Below the pieces are notes generated by a model. The model saw only the letters and a program-made list of their open reading frames with translations. It searched no databases and was not told the DNA's origin. DNA of 64,000 nt from Burkholderia aenigmatica (GTDB taxonomy: Bacteria; Pseudomonadota; Gammaproteobacteria; Burkholderiales; Burkholderiaceae), in assembly GCF_902499175.1 (NCBI RefSeq), contig NZ_CABVQC010000040.1:16496-80495 (forward strand), read 5' to 3'. Shown here piece by piece: positions 15,752 through 25,838 of the stretch. The first letter of the stretch is position 1. Each line of letters begins with the position of its first letter. Both the position numbers and the translations under genes were made by a program.

Positions 15752-16747
15752 TCAGAAGTTCTTCTTCAGGTCCATGCCCTGATACATCGACGCGACCAGA
15801 TCGCCGTAGCCGTTGAACATCAGTGTCTTGCGTTTCGGCGTGAAAAAGCCGTCCTCGCCGATGCGCCGCTCGGTCGCCTGGCTCCAGCGCGGATGATCGA
15901 CGTTCGGGTTCACGTTCGAATAAAAGCCGTACTCGTTCGCCGCATACGTGTTCCAGCTCGTCTTCGGCGGCTTGTCGACGAAGCGGATCTTCACGAGCGA
16001 CTTCGCGCTCTTGAAGCCGTACTTCCACGGCACGACGATCCGCACCGGCGCGCCGTTCTGGTTCGGCAGCACCTGCCCGTAGACGCCCATCGTCAGCAGC
16101 GTCAGCGGATTCATCGCCTCGTCCATCCGCAGCCCTTCCGAGTACGGCCAGTCGAGCACGGGCGTCGAGAGGCCGGGCATCTGCGACGGATCGGCCAGCG
16201 TGATGAACTGCACGTATTTCGCGTTGCCGGTCGGCTGCACGCGCTTGATCAGCTCGGACAACGGCACGCCGATCCACGGGATCACCATCGACCAGCCCTC
16301 GACGCAGCGCAACCGGTACACGCGCTCCTCGAGCGGCGCGAGCTTCAGCAGTTCGTCGAGATCGAACACCTTCGGATGCAGCACCTCGCCTTCGACGCTC
16401 ACGCGCCACGGGCGCGGCCGCAACGTGCCGGCGTTCTGCGCGGGGTCACTCTTGTCGGTGCCGAACTCGTAGAAGTTGTTGTAGGACGTGATGTCCTTGA
16501 ACGGCGTCACCTTGTCGGCCGCGACGAACTTCGCATTCGTCTTCGCCGCGAGCTTCGCGGCCCGCGCATCGGGCGACGCATAGGCGGCCCATGCTGCGCC
16601 ACTGCCGCCGAGCAGCCCGCCCGCCGCCGCGAGGCCGGCCGCCTGCAACGCGCGCCGCCGGTTCTCGAAGACCGCACGCGGCGTGATTTCGCCGGGTGCA
16701 ATATCGCCGCCGGTCAGTACGTTCCGCAAAGGGCGTTTGATCCACAT
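15752..16747 (-). CDS. msrP: Periplasmic molybdopterin methionine sulfoxide reductase MsrP
   Basis: A 331-residue Tat-exported molybdoenzyme. The twin-arginine signal ENRRRALQAAGLAAAGG ends in AWA-A around residue 57. The sulfite-oxidase-like core holds the molybdenum-ligand cysteine in RLRCVEGWSMVIPWIG and the substrate region VVPWKYGFKSAKS. It reduces methionine sulfoxide in oxidised periplasmic proteins with electrons from MsrQ. The ATG of MWIKRPLRNVL is preceded by AGGAGGAG, which settles the start. It forms a two-gene operon with msrQ. Confidence 0.96.
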   Translation of the reverse strand: MWIKRPLRNVLTGGDIAPGEITPRAVFENRRRALQAAGLAAAGGLLGGSGAAWAAYASPDARAAKLAAKTNAKFVAADKVTPFKDITSYNNFYEFGTDKSDPAQNAGTLRPRPWRVSVEGEVLHPKVFDLDELLKLAPLEERVYRLRCVEGWSMVIPWIGVPLSELIKRVQPTGNAKYVQFITLADPSQMPGLSTPVLDWPYSEGLRMDEAMNPLTLLTMGVYGQVLPNQNGAPVRIVVPWKYGFKSAKSLVKIRFVDKPPKTSWNTYAANEYGFYSNVNPNVDHPRWSQATERRIGEDGFFTPKRKTLMFNGYGDLVASMYQGMDLKKNF

Positions 16748-16840
16748 CGTGCTGCTCCTCCTGCATGCGCCGCGCGCAGCTTCATGAGCGTTCGACCCGA
16801 CCCGTCTTGCGCCGTTCGACGCCCGGACCGCCCGCCCGTT

Positions 16841-16878
16841 ACAAAAGAAAACCGCCGGGCACACGGTGCACCGGCGGT
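16841..16878 (-). terminator. Rho-independent terminator downstream of resB-ccsB
   Basis: On the minus strand a stem ACCGCCGG/CCGGCGGT with a 12-base loop is followed by TTTTCTTTTG. It lies 28 bases after the ccsB stop and before msrP. Confidence 0.85.
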
Positions 16879-16905
16879 CTCATAGTCGGACGAACAGCGG
16901 AAATC

Positions 16906-18096
16906 TTACAGCTTGCCGTAGCTGTGCAGCCCGGACAGGAACATGTTGACGCCGAGGAACGCGAAGGTCGTCACGAGCAGGCCCGTGAGCGCCCACCATG
17001 CGGCCACCGAGCCGCGCAGGCCCTTCATCAGGCGCATGTGCAGCCACGCCGCGTAGTTGAGCCATACGATCAGCGCCCAGGTTTCCTTCGGGTCCCAGCT
17101 CCAGTAGCCGCCCCAGGCTTCAGCGGCCCACAGCGCGCCGAGGATCGTCGCGATCGTGAAGAACGCGAAACCGACCGCGATCGACTTGTACATCACGTCG
17201 TCGAGCACTTCGAGCGTCGGCAGGCGATCCGCGAGCACGCCGCGCTCCTTCATCAGGTACGCGACCGACACCATCGCCGACAGCGCGAAGCTGCCATAGC
17301 CGATGAAGTTCGCCGGCACGTGAATCTTCATCCACCAGCTCTGCAGCGCCGGCACGAGCGGCTGGATCTGCTGCGCATCGCGCGCGACCGAATACCACAT
17401 CAGGAAACCGACGGCCGCGCTGATCACCAGCAGCACGAACGCGCCCAGCGCGCGCGTGCCGTAATGGCCTTCGTAATACAGATAGAGCAGCGCCGTGATC
17501 AGGCTGAACAGCACGAACACTTCATACAGGTTCGACACCGGAATGTGCCCGACGTCCGCGCCGATCAGGTAGGACTCGTACCAGCGCACCATCAGGCCGG
17601 TGAAGCCCATCAGCACGGCGACCCACGTGAGCTTCTGGCCGATCGCGGAGCCCGACTCCGAGCGTGCGAGCAAACCGATCCAGTAGAAGATCGTCGCGAG
17701 CACGAACAGCGCGCTCATCCACAGGATGGCCGACTGGCTCGACAGGAAGTACTTGAGGAAGAACGCCGAATCGGCGCGCGCGAGATCGCCCTGGTAGATC
17801 TGGATCGACAGCAGCGCCAGCACGGTGATCGACGCCATCATCAGTCGCGCGGGCTTCCAGCGCCAGCCGAGCGTGATGAGCGCCGGCACGGTGCCGATCA
17901 TCACGGCCTTGTCGTAGTAATTCATGTGCTCGTTGTAGTGCACGAGCGCATAGCCCGCGCCCACCACGAGCGCCAGCGCGAACAGCCAGTCGAGCAACGA
18001 CAGGCGCGCGAGGAACGGACGGTCGTCGAACAGCGGCGCCACAACTGGAGCCTGGGCCGACGCCCGATGGGAAGAGGAAACTTGCGTGAGATCCAT
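16906..18096 (-). CDS. ccsB: Cytochrome c maturation protein CcsB (CcsA/ResC-type haem handler)
   Basis: A 396-residue polytopic protein of the system II haem delivery complex. The tryptophan-rich WWD motif is visible near the C-terminus as EAWGGYWSWDPKETWALIVW, with conserved histidines in periplasmic loops (for example MKIHVPANFIGYG and AAWLHMRLMK). About eight membrane helices are present. With ResB it carries haem outward and ligates it to CXXCH motifs. The start MDLTQVSSSHRAS lies four bases after the resB stop. A long open upstream extension is rejected because it runs inside resB. Confidence 0.95.
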   Translation of the reverse strand: MDLTQVSSSHRASAQAPVVAPLFDDRPFLARLSLLDWLFALALVVGAGYALVHYNEHMNYYDKAVMIGTVPALITLGWRWKPARLMMASITVLALLSIQIYQGDLARADSAFFLKYFLSSQSAILWMSALFVLATIFYWIGLLARSESGSAIGQKLTWVAVLMGFTGLMVRWYESYLIGADVGHIPVSNLYEVFVLFSLITALLYLYYEGHYGTRALGAFVLLVISAAVGFLMWYSVARDAQQIQPLVPALQSWWMKIHVPANFIGYGSFALSAMVSVAYLMKERGVLADRLPTLEVLDDVMYKSIAVGFAFFTIATILGALWAAEAWGGYWSWDPKETWALIVWLNYAAWLHMRLMKGLRGSVAAWWALTGLLVTTFAFLGVNMFLSGLHSYGKL

Positions 18097-18100
18097 GATG

Positions 18101-20317
18101 TTACCGGGTGGAATTCTCGGAATCGGAACCGCCGCCGGCAGGCGGACGGGCCGTCGATGCCGCACGGGCCGGCGCGGCGTCGCGAGGTGCGGCGTGCAGG
18201 GCGGCACCGGCCGCGTCGCGCGTCTGCACGAATTCTTTCTCGAAATCGAAGGTCTTGCGGGCCGTGGACATTGCCATCACCACATCGACGCCCGAACCGG
18301 CGTCCTTCAACCAGAACCAGAGGCGCCGCTCGCGCACGTAGAACATCGAGAAGATGCCGGCGACCAGCAGCAGGCTGCCAAGATACACCAGATTCTTGCC
18401 GGGTGCGCGCGTCAACTGAAATACCGAAGCTTGCACCTGCTTGAATGAGTCAAGCTGCAAATAGACCGGCGATCCATACAAAAAGCTGTCTGATAGCGCA
18501 TTGATCGCGTTCTGCACGAAGCGGATCGTGTCGGTGCCCTGCTGCGCCGCCGGCTCGCCGGCACGCTCGCGCGCGATCTGCCAGACCTCCCACATCGAGC
18601 CTTCGAGCATCCGCAGCAGCAGGCTCGCGGCCTTCTCCTGCTCGGCCTTGGGCACCGAGCGGTCGATGAACGTCGCCACCGCCTGGAAGCCGCCGATCGG
18701 CTGGCCGTCGGCGCCGCGGCCGACGCTGTCGTCACTCGCCGCAAACAGGGTCAGCACCTTCGATGCGCTGTCCTGCAGGCGGCTGCGCAGCGATGCGTCG
18801 GTGCCCGGCAGCGAACGCTGCGCGAAGCGCGCGGCGGCTTCGGCGCGCACGGTCGGATCCTCGAGCGCGGCGCGCAGGCGCATCCATTCGCCGATCGAAT
18901 CCTGGCTGTCGGCCGGAATCCGCATGTAGCGGAACGGGTCGTTCGGGCTCGCGCGCACGCCGGCGAGGAACACGCGCACGCCATTCATGTCGACGGGCAG
19001 CATGTAGTTGTTGAACTCGCGCGCCTGGCCGTCCTTGCCGCGGATCTTGTATTGCACGGACGGGCCGATGTTGTGGAGCTGCGTCGGCTTCGACGTCTTC
19101 GCGCCGGAGCCGAGCCGTTCGTCGAACGCTTCCTTCAGCGAGCTCGTCGTCGCCACGCCGCGCACGTCCGGCTTGCCGTTCGCGTCGGCCATGTTCTCGA
19201 CGTTGATCGCGCGGAAATCGGAGAACTCGATCGTGTCGCCATCGTTGCCCGGCATCTGCAGCGGCGCCGAACTGCCGATTGTGCCCTGCACGGGGAAGGT
19301 CTTCGCGTTGCCACCCGTCATCGGGTAGGCCGTCATCTGCATCTGCGAGCCGCCGTCCTGGAAGCTCGACTGGTAGATCGACACGCCCTTGTACGTGAAC
19401 GGCTTGTTGACCTCGACGCGCGCCGGGATTTTCTGGCCGGTCTCGCGATCGATCACGACGATGTCGCTCGCGAACAGCTTCGGCATGCCCGTCGTGTAGT
19501 AATCGACGATGAACTTGTTGAGCTGGATCGAGAACGGCAGATCCTGGATCAGCGAGCCGCTCGGCTGGTTCAGGATCGCGGTCGACACGAACTGGCCCTC
19601 GGGCACCCACGCGTAGCCGCGGAACGTCGGGTTCGACGCGGACAGGCGATGATCCGGCGAGATCTCGCTGATCGTCGCGCTCGTGTTGACCGGGCTCTTG
19701 CCGAACATCCACATCTGGAATTTGATCGGCAGGTTGCTGTCGAGCAGGCCGCCGATACAGATCACGACGATCGCGAGGTGAGCGGAGATGTAGCCCCACT
19801 TGGTCATCGCGCCGCGCTTCGCGGAGATCAGCGTCGCGCCGTCGTTTTCACGCACGACGTGCTTGTAGCCGGCCTTGGTGACGAACGTGGCGAGCGTCGC
19901 CGCGACGGTCGCGCGCGTGCCGGACGCCGTGTACTCGGCCTTGTGGTGGAACGCGCGCAGGCTGCCTTCGCGAACCTTGTCCTTCCAGCTCTTCGCATCG
20001 GCGAGCATCTTCGGCGCGTTGCGGATCACGCACAGCGAGATCGACACGACGAGGAAGATCAGGATCAGCATGAACCACCACGCGCTGTACACGTTGTACA
20101 GGCCGAGCGAGCGGAAAATGTCCGCCCAGAACGGCCCGAACTGGTTCACATAATTCGGATACGGATCGTCCTGGGTCAGGACCGTGCCGATGATGCTCGC
20201 GATCGACAGCACCACCAGCAGCGCGATCGCGAAGCGCATCGAGCTCAGCAGCTCGACCGCGCGCTTGGACGCACCCTGACCCGACTTCGACTGCAACCCC
20301 GACGTGGTAACGCTCAT
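18101..20317 (-). CDS. resB: Cytochrome c biogenesis protein ResB
   Basis: A 738-residue system II protein. Three N-terminal membrane helices (about 26-46, 80-100 and 175-195) are followed by a large periplasmic domain and a C-terminal helix near 650. The VELLSSMRFAIALLVVLSIA start and the long beta-rich domain are typical of betaproteobacterial ResB. It works with CcsB to keep haem and apocytochrome thiols ready for ligation. It is the first gene of resB-ccsB. The cytochrome c4 gene lies 217 bases upstream in the same direction and supplies a likely client. Confidence 0.95.
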   Translation of the reverse strand: MSVTTSGLQSKSGQGASKRAVELLSSMRFAIALLVVLSIASIIGTVLTQDDPYPNYVNQFGPFWADIFRSLGLYNVYSAWWFMLILIFLVVSISLCVIRNAPKMLADAKSWKDKVREGSLRAFHHKAEYTASGTRATVAATLATFVTKAGYKHVVRENDGATLISAKRGAMTKWGYISAHLAIVVICIGGLLDSNLPIKFQMWMFGKSPVNTSATISEISPDHRLSASNPTFRGYAWVPEGQFVSTAILNQPSGSLIQDLPFSIQLNKFIVDYYTTGMPKLFASDIVVIDRETGQKIPARVEVNKPFTYKGVSIYQSSFQDGGSQMQMTAYPMTGGNAKTFPVQGTIGSSAPLQMPGNDGDTIEFSDFRAINVENMADANGKPDVRGVATTSSLKEAFDERLGSGAKTSKPTQLHNIGPSVQYKIRGKDGQAREFNNYMLPVDMNGVRVFLAGVRASPNDPFRYMRIPADSQDSIGEWMRLRAALEDPTVRAEAAARFAQRSLPGTDASLRSRLQDSASKVLTLFAASDDSVGRGADGQPIGGFQAVATFIDRSVPKAEQEKAASLLLRMLEGSMWEVWQIARERAGEPAAQQGTDTIRFVQNAINALSDSFLYGSPVYLQLDSFKQVQASVFQLTRAPGKNLVYLGSLLLVAGIFSMFYVRERRLWFWLKDAGSGVDVVMAMSTARKTFDFEKEFVQTRDAAGAALHAAPRDAAPARAASTARPPAGGGSDSENSTR

Positions 20318-20534
20318 TCAAACTCCGACTCAGGGGAAACAGCCCCCAACGCTCACTTTGTTCGCTTGGGGAGCGCAGCCCCCCATCTCCGGCAAGCCGC
20401 TCCATCCTGGCTTGGCCTGGCGCGTGCCGACAAAAAAGAAGGGCGAGGCAACCGCAACGATGCGGCGCCCCACCCTTTTCTTGTTCTGACTCCGGCCGCC
20501 CTTCGGGCGCCCGGTCATTCTCGCGGCTGACCGC
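20318..20534. other. Non-coding spacer with nested inverted repeats
   Basis: A 217-base gap between the cytochrome c4 and resB genes holds several GC hairpins: CCCCAA/TTGGGG around 20345-20371, and CCGCCC-TTCG-GGCG at 20495-20508. There is also a longer imperfect pairing AAGAAGGG...CCCTTTTCTT around 20433-20483. None has a convincing T-run on the transcribed strand. No reading frame is supported. It may hold the resB promoter or an mRNA processing site. Confidence 0.5.
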
Positions 20535-21188
20535 TCAACGCAGGCCCGCGATGTAATCCGCGACGGCCTTGATCTCGTTGTCCGACAGCCGCGTCGCGAT
20601 CTGATGCATCGCCTCATTGTTGTTGCGCGCGCCGGCACCCTGCTGGAACGCGGTCAACTGCGCGACCGTGTAATCGGCCCATTGCCCCGACAGACGCGGG
20701 TACTGGACCGGGATCCCCTGCCCTGTCGGCCCGTGGCAGCTCGCGCAGGCGGGGACGCCCTTCTCCGCGATGCCGCCGCGATAGATCTTCTGGCCGATCG
20801 GCACGGTTGCCGCATCGCGTGCGGTGCCGAGCTTCGTCGACTGCGACCCGTAGTACGCGGCGACGTTGCGCATGTCGTCCGCGCTCAACGCGCTCGCGAA
20901 TCCGACCATCACCGCGTTGTTCCGCACCGGCCCCTTCGCGCCCGGCTGCGTCTTGAAGTCGTTCAACTGCTTGACCAGATATTCGGGATGCTGGCCGGCA
21001 AGCTTCGGGAAACTGCCCGACGCGCTGTTGCCGTCGGCGCCGTGACACGACGCGCAGACCTGCCCGGCAATCGCCTTGCCGCGGTCGAGATCCGGCTTTG
21101 CCGCGTCTGCCGCGTTTGCCTCCGCTACGAAACCTACGAACCCTGCTGCAACCTGAAGCACCATCAGAGACTTGCACAGTCGATTCAT
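20535..21188 (-). CDS. Di-haem cytochrome c4
   Basis: A 217-residue secreted cytochrome. The signal peptide covers about residues 1-26 and ends in EANA-A. Two homologous class I haem domains follow, each with a CASCH site (VCASCHGADG and ACASCHGPTG) and distal methionine regions (NNAVMVGF and NEAMHQIA). It is an electron carrier in the periplasm, probably to a terminal oxidase. An ATG (MNRLCKSL) is preferred over a GTG two codons earlier, because CAGGG sits at better spacing. It lies upstream of resB-ccsB, the machinery that would attach its haems. Confidence 0.93.
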   Translation of the reverse strand: MNRLCKSLMVLQVAAGFVGFVAEANAADAAKPDLDRGKAIAGQVCASCHGADGNSASGSFPKLAGQHPEYLVKQLNDFKTQPGAKGPVRNNAVMVGFASALSADDMRNVAAYYGSQSTKLGTARDAATVPIGQKIYRGGIAEKGVPACASCHGPTGQGIPVQYPRLSGQWADYTVAQLTAFQQGAGARNNNEAMHQIATRLSDNEIKAVADYIAGLR

Positions 21189-21316
21189 TCGCACACCCTG
21201 TTTCGTCTTGTGGGAATTTGAGGTTCTGCAAAAAACGACGGCGTTCAGTCTACCGCAGAAGCTACATAAAAGCGCGAGGCAGGCGCCCGGTAGCCTTCGG
21301 TAAAACCGCCGTATTG

Positions 21317-21322
21317 TACAAT
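21317..21322 (+). promoter_or_regulatory. Candidate -10 element of engB
   Basis: TACAAT sits inside the palindrome ATTGTACAAT, 80 bases before the engB start and between divergent genes. The -35 is not convincing. The palindrome means the same element could serve the cytochrome c4 gene on the other strand. Confidence 0.4.
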
Positions 21323-21402
21323 ATCGTGTTGAAAGCTCCGGCGCCTATCGGGGCTACCCCGCCTCCACCAAGCGGCTTGCGCCGCCCGTCCTTCCGGTTC
21401 CC

Positions 21403-22062
21403 ATGGCCTTTCTGCTCCATCAAGCCCGCTTCTACACGACCGTCAACCATCTGCGCGACCTGCCGCCGACGGTCCAGCCGGAAATCGCGTTCGCGGGACG
21501 CTCGAATGCCGGCAAGTCGACGGCGATCAACGTGCTGTGCAACCAGAAGCGGCTCGCCTTCGCGTCGAAGACGCCCGGCCGCACGCAGCATATCAACTAC
21601 TTCTCCGTCGGCCCGGCCGACGAGCCCGTCGCGAACCTCGTCGACCTGCCCGGCTACGGCTACGCGGAAGTGCCCGGCGCCGCCAAGGCGCACTGGGAAA
21701 TGCTGCTGTCGTCCTATCTCGCGACCCGCTCGCAGCTTTGCGGCCTGATCCTGATGATGGATTCGCGCCGTCCGCTGACCGACCTCGATCGCCGCATGAT
21801 CGAGTGGTTCGTGCCGACCGGCAAGCCGATCCACACGCTGCTGACGAAGTGCGACAAATTGACGCGGCAGGAAAGCATCAATGCGCTGCGGACCGCGCAA
21901 AAGGGGCTCGATGCGTATCGTGACCAGGGTGTCCAAGGCAAGCTGACGGTTCAGCTGTTCTCGGCAATGAAGCGCACGGGGCTCGACGAGGCGCACGCGC
22001 TGATCGAGAGCTGGGTGCGGCCGTCCGCCGCCGACGAAAAAAGCGAGCCTGTAGCACAATGA
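21403..22062 (+). CDS. engB: Ribosome biogenesis GTPase EngB/YihA
   Basis: A 219-residue GTPase. G1 is GRSNAGKST (about residues 31-39), the G2 region KTPGRTQHINYF, G3 DLPGYGYA, G4 TKCD (about 148) and G5 SAMKRTG. The family is essential and is implicated in 50S subunit assembly; in older work it was linked to division. The ATG gives MAFLLHQARFYTTVNHL, typical of the betaproteobacterial N-terminus. It is transcribed alone, divergently from the cytochrome c4 gene. Confidence 0.96.
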   Translation: MAFLLHQARFYTTVNHLRDLPPTVQPEIAFAGRSNAGKSTAINVLCNQKRLAFASKTPGRTQHINYFSVGPADEPVANLVDLPGYGYAEVPGAAKAHWEMLLSSYLATRSQLCGLILMMDSRRPLTDLDRRMIEWFVPTGKPIHTLLTKCDKLTRQESINALRTAQKGLDAYRDQGVQGKLTVQLFSAMKRTGLDEAHALIESWVRPSAADEKSEPVAQ

Positions 22063-22128
22063 TCGGGCAACGCGCGGCCGGGATCGGCGGCGCGCACCTG
22101 ACGGCGTCTGCGATTTCGGCCGGCTCAT

Positions 22129-22155
22129 AAAAAAACCCGCCGTTGAACGGCGGGT
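22129..22155 (-). terminator. Strong minus-strand Rho-independent terminator
   Basis: ACCCGCCGTT/AACGGCGGGT forms a near-perfect stem. On the minus strand it is followed by seven T residues; on the plus strand the following bases are TCAAACAG. It therefore does not end engB, but ends a minus-strand transcript that begins inside the engB-hemB gap. Confidence 0.88.
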
Positions 22156-22233
22156 CAAACAGCCTAATCGAAAAACGACAGGCACCCGCTCAGGGAGGAG
22201 AAGCGGGGAGCTGCACGCAACGCGCGCCGCTCG
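22129..22233 (-). ncRNA. Candidate small RNA with CU-rich loop and terminator
   Basis: On the minus strand between engB and hemB, no protein gene is present, yet a complete transcription unit is visible. A TATGAT -10 (22245-22240, weak -35) would start transcription near 22233. A stem CCCGCT/AGCGGG exposes an 11-base loop TCTCCTCCCTG. A strong terminator hairpin with seven T residues follows. The CUCCUCC loop is complementary to Shine-Dalgarno sequences, as in several known trans-acting bacterial small RNAs. The predicted length is about 105 nt. Expression is not shown by sequence, and whether it is already catalogued is unknown to me. Confidence 0.6.
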
Positions 22234-22315
22234 ATCGCTATCATATACCAACGCTCCCGAAAATGACCGAAGGGTTCCGTAAGGTTCTTACTGCCCTGAT
22301 TTCTACCCAATCGCC

Positions 22316-23314
<999 letters not shown>

Positions 23315-23336
23315 TTGCCCGCCGGCAGGCGGAAAG

Positions 23337-23374
23337 AAAAACGGCGGGACACTTCGGTGCCTCGCCGTTTTTTG
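23337..23374. terminator. Terminator between hemB and dsbD (both strands)
   Basis: A stem AAAACGGCG/CGCCGTTTT is flanked by A residues on the left and TTTTTTG on the right; an inner GACAC-TTCGG-TGCC pairing strengthens it. It can end hemB on the plus strand and the cutA-dsbD transcript on the minus strand. Confidence 0.88.
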
Positions 23375-23469
23375 TTTGCCGTCGACCGGAGCCGTCTGCT
23401 CGTGTCGATCGTCCGCTCATGCCGCACGAGCGCGCCGCTTCGCCACCGGCACGCCCCCAACAGGCATGG

Positions 23470-25317
23470 TCATACCGTCGGAACGGCAGCCCGGTCCAGG
23501 CTGCGCAGGAACGTCTCGGCCGCCTGATAGCCAACCACACGCCCGATCTCGTTACCATTGCGATCGAAGAAGATGATGCCCGGCGGCCCGAACAGGTTGA
23601 AGCGCTTCAACAGCGCCTGGTCGTCCGGGTTGTTCGCGGTGACATCCGCACGCACGAGGTGAAGCTGCGCGAGCCGCGCCTGCACGCGCGCGTCGGTAAA
23701 CGTCAGATGCTCCATCTCCTTGCAGCTCACGCACCAGTCGGCGTAGAAGTCGAGCATCACGGGCTGGCCGGACGTCTTCAACAGCGCGTCGAGTTCGCCA
23801 CTCGAGCGCACCGATGCGAACGCGGGGCCATCCTGCGCTGCGGCCGCGCCTGCCGTCGCAGCACCGCCGGACGCAACCGTGCGTGCCGCCAGCACCGCCA
23901 GCGGCTTGACCGGATCGGTCGACCCCGCGGCCAGGCCGACGAGCAGCGTGGCCGCCCAGATCGCGAGCGCCGCGCCCACGCCACGGCCGAGGCGACGCCA
24001 GATAGACGTGGCGCCGGCATTCGGCGTGAACAGCCCGAGCGCCGCGGCCGCGATCAGCAGCCATAACGCAGCGAGCACCATCTTCAGGCCACCGGCCAGC
24101 ACCGGCCACACGATCCACAGCGCGGCTGCGAGCAGCACGATGCCGAAGAACACCTTCACGCCATCCATCCAGGCGCCGGCGCGCGGCAGCACGGTCCCGG
24201 CGCCGACGCCGACGACCAGCAGTGGCACGCCAAGCCCCAGCCCCATCGCGAACAGCGCGGCACCGCCGAGCAGCGCATTGCCCGTGTGGGCGATGAAGGC
24301 CAGCACCGCGAATAGCGGCGCCGTCATGCACGCACCGACGACCAGCGCGGACAGCGCGCCCATCGCCGCGACCGCGACGAAATGGCCGCCCTGGCGCGCG
24401 CCCGATGCGTCGGCCGCGCCGTTCTGCCAGCGTGCGGGCAGCGCGATGTCCTTGCCCGAGATCAGCGAGACGGCAAACGCGGTCAGCAGCACGCCGAACG
24501 CACCGAGCACCCACGGGTTCTGCAGCCATGCACCGAGGCTCTGGCCGACCAGCGCCGCGGCGATGCCGAGAACCGTGTAGACCAGCGCCATGCCGACCAC
24601 GTAGGTCAGCGACAGCGCGAAACCGCGCGCATGCGTCGCGCGCGTGCCCTGGCCGATGATGATCGCCGACACGATCGGGATCATCGGGTACGAACACGGC
24701 AGCAGGCTCAGCACGACGCCCGCGACGAAATACAGTGCGACGATCGTGAAGAAGCCGTGCCCTTCGAGCAGCGACTGCGCGAAATCGGCGCTGGTGACCT
24801 TGTCGAACCAGCTGCCCGCAGCGGCCGTATCGCCGGACGACGAGGCGGCACCCAGCGCGGCGCCGTCGACCTTCACGACGTGCTCGGCCGGCGGATAGCA
24901 GATGCCCTCGTCCGCGCACCCCTGCGACGTCACCGCGAGCTCGAACGGCCCCGACGCCTGCTTGACGGGCACGTGAACGATGACTTCGTCGCGGTAGGTC
25001 TCGACGTTCTTCTGGAACGTCTGATCGAACTTCACGTGGCCGGCCGGGAATTGCGGCTCGCCGAGCGTCGCCTGTCCGCTCTTCACCGCGAACGCGAAAC
25101 GCTCGCGGTACAGGTAATAACCGTTGGCGACCTTGAAGCGGACGTCCACCTGTCCCGGCGATTCGCTCGCACTGAACTTGAACGCAACCGACGGATCGAG
25201 GAAATCGTCGGCCGCGCGCGCGACCGACAGGCCGCCCAGCACGAGCATGAACGACAACAGGACTGCGAGGAATCGCAGCGCGCGCACGCGCACGGGAAGC
25301 GCCATACCGTTAAACAT
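23470..25317 (-). CDS. dsbD: Thiol:disulfide interchange protein DsbD
   Basis: A 615-residue three-domain reductase that moves electrons from cytoplasmic thioredoxin to periplasmic proteins. A signal peptide covers about residues 1-37. The immunoglobulin-like alpha domain has the cysteine pair in CADEGICYPP. A central beta domain of eight helices has the conserved cysteines in LLPCSYPMIPI and GACMTAPL. The C-terminal thioredoxin domain carries WCVSCK near residue 528. Reduced equivalents also serve cytochrome c maturation. The start overlaps the cutA stop by eight bases; MALPVRVRALRF four codons later is an alternative. Confidence 0.95.
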   Translation of the reverse strand: MFNGMALPVRVRALRFLAVLLSFMLVLGGLSVARAADDFLDPSVAFKFSASESPGQVDVRFKVANGYYLYRERFAFAVKSGQATLGEPQFPAGHVKFDQTFQKNVETYRDEVIVHVPVKQASGPFELAVTSQGCADEGICYPPAEHVVKVDGAALGAASSSGDTAAAGSWFDKVTSADFAQSLLEGHGFFTIVALYFVAGVVLSLLPCSYPMIPIVSAIIIGQGTRATHARGFALSLTYVVGMALVYTVLGIAAALVGQSLGAWLQNPWVLGAFGVLLTAFAVSLISGKDIALPARWQNGAADASGARQGGHFVAVAAMGALSALVVGACMTAPLFAVLAFIAHTGNALLGGAALFAMGLGLGVPLLVVGVGAGTVLPRAGAWMDGVKVFFGIVLLAAALWIVWPVLAGGLKMVLAALWLLIAAAALGLFTPNAGATSIWRRLGRGVGAALAIWAATLLVGLAAGSTDPVKPLAVLAARTVASGGAATAGAAAAQDGPAFASVRSSGELDALLKTSGQPVMLDFYADWCVSCKEMEHLTFTDARVQARLAQLHLVRADVTANNPDDQALLKRFNLFGPPGIIFFDRNGNEIGRVVGYQAAETFLRSLDRAAVPTV

Positions 25318-25636
25318 GAAATAGACGTTGAGTTTCGTTGATCACCCATTGACCGTACGCGGCCGATGCCGTCGTCTGCCACGAGACGATTTCGGGCGTC
25401 TCGTAAGGATGATGCGCGAGAATAAATCGCTCCAGTTCGAGCGCCCGCACGGGGCTCGTCTTGAACAGCAACTGGATCTCGTCGGCCGTTTCGACCTTGC
25501 CCTGCCAGTGATAGCGCGATTTGATCGCACCGAGCTCCGACACGCACGCGGCAAGCCGCGCATCGAGCGCACCGTCTGAAAGCGCCTGAGCGGTCGCGGC
25601 ATCGGGCACCGTCGTCAGCATCAGCACCACTATCAT
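25310..25636 (-). CDS. cutA: Divalent-cation tolerance protein CutA
   Basis: A 108-residue trimeric signalling-like fold protein. The conserved ACVSELGAIKSRYHWQGKVE and HPYETPEIVSW segments identify the CutA1 family. Its exact role is debated (copper tolerance, DsbD-linked). The ATG of MIVVLMLTTVPDA is preceded by AAGGAGGG and is much better supported than a longer open extension. It is coupled by overlap to dsbD, an arrangement also found in enterobacteria. Confidence 0.95.
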   Translation of the reverse strand: MIVVLMLTTVPDAATAQALSDGALDARLAACVSELGAIKSRYHWQGKVETADEIQLLFKTSPVRALELERFILAHHPYETPEIVSWQTTASAAYGQWVINETQRLFHV

Positions 25637-25779
25637 CCGCGCCCTCCTTGTTGGTCTATCGGCTCCTGCCGACGCGGATTGCCCACCTGGGGAGCGCGTT
25701 GGCTGCCCCGTATCGTAGCGCAGCCCGCGCAACGCTGCCGGCACCGCCCTGCGACAATCGATCGCAGCTGGCGCCTGAA

Positions 25780-25810
25780 AAACAAAAAGGGCCAAGCAAT
25801 CGCTCGGCCC
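25780..25810 (-). terminator. Terminator of the alpha ribosomal operon (after rplQ)
   Basis: On the minus strand GGGCCGAGC-GATT-GCTTGGCCC, with one G.T pair, is followed by TTTTTGTT. It lies 29 bases after the rplQ stop. Confidence 0.9.
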
Positions 25811-25838
25811 CTTTCAGATACTGCTGCGTACCGGAAGC

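Noticed and set aside
20345..20514. Inverted repeats between cytochrome c4 and resB as a mobile element or CRISPR-like array
   Set aside because: The repeats are short, differ from one another, and have no spacing regularity, target duplication or associated gene.
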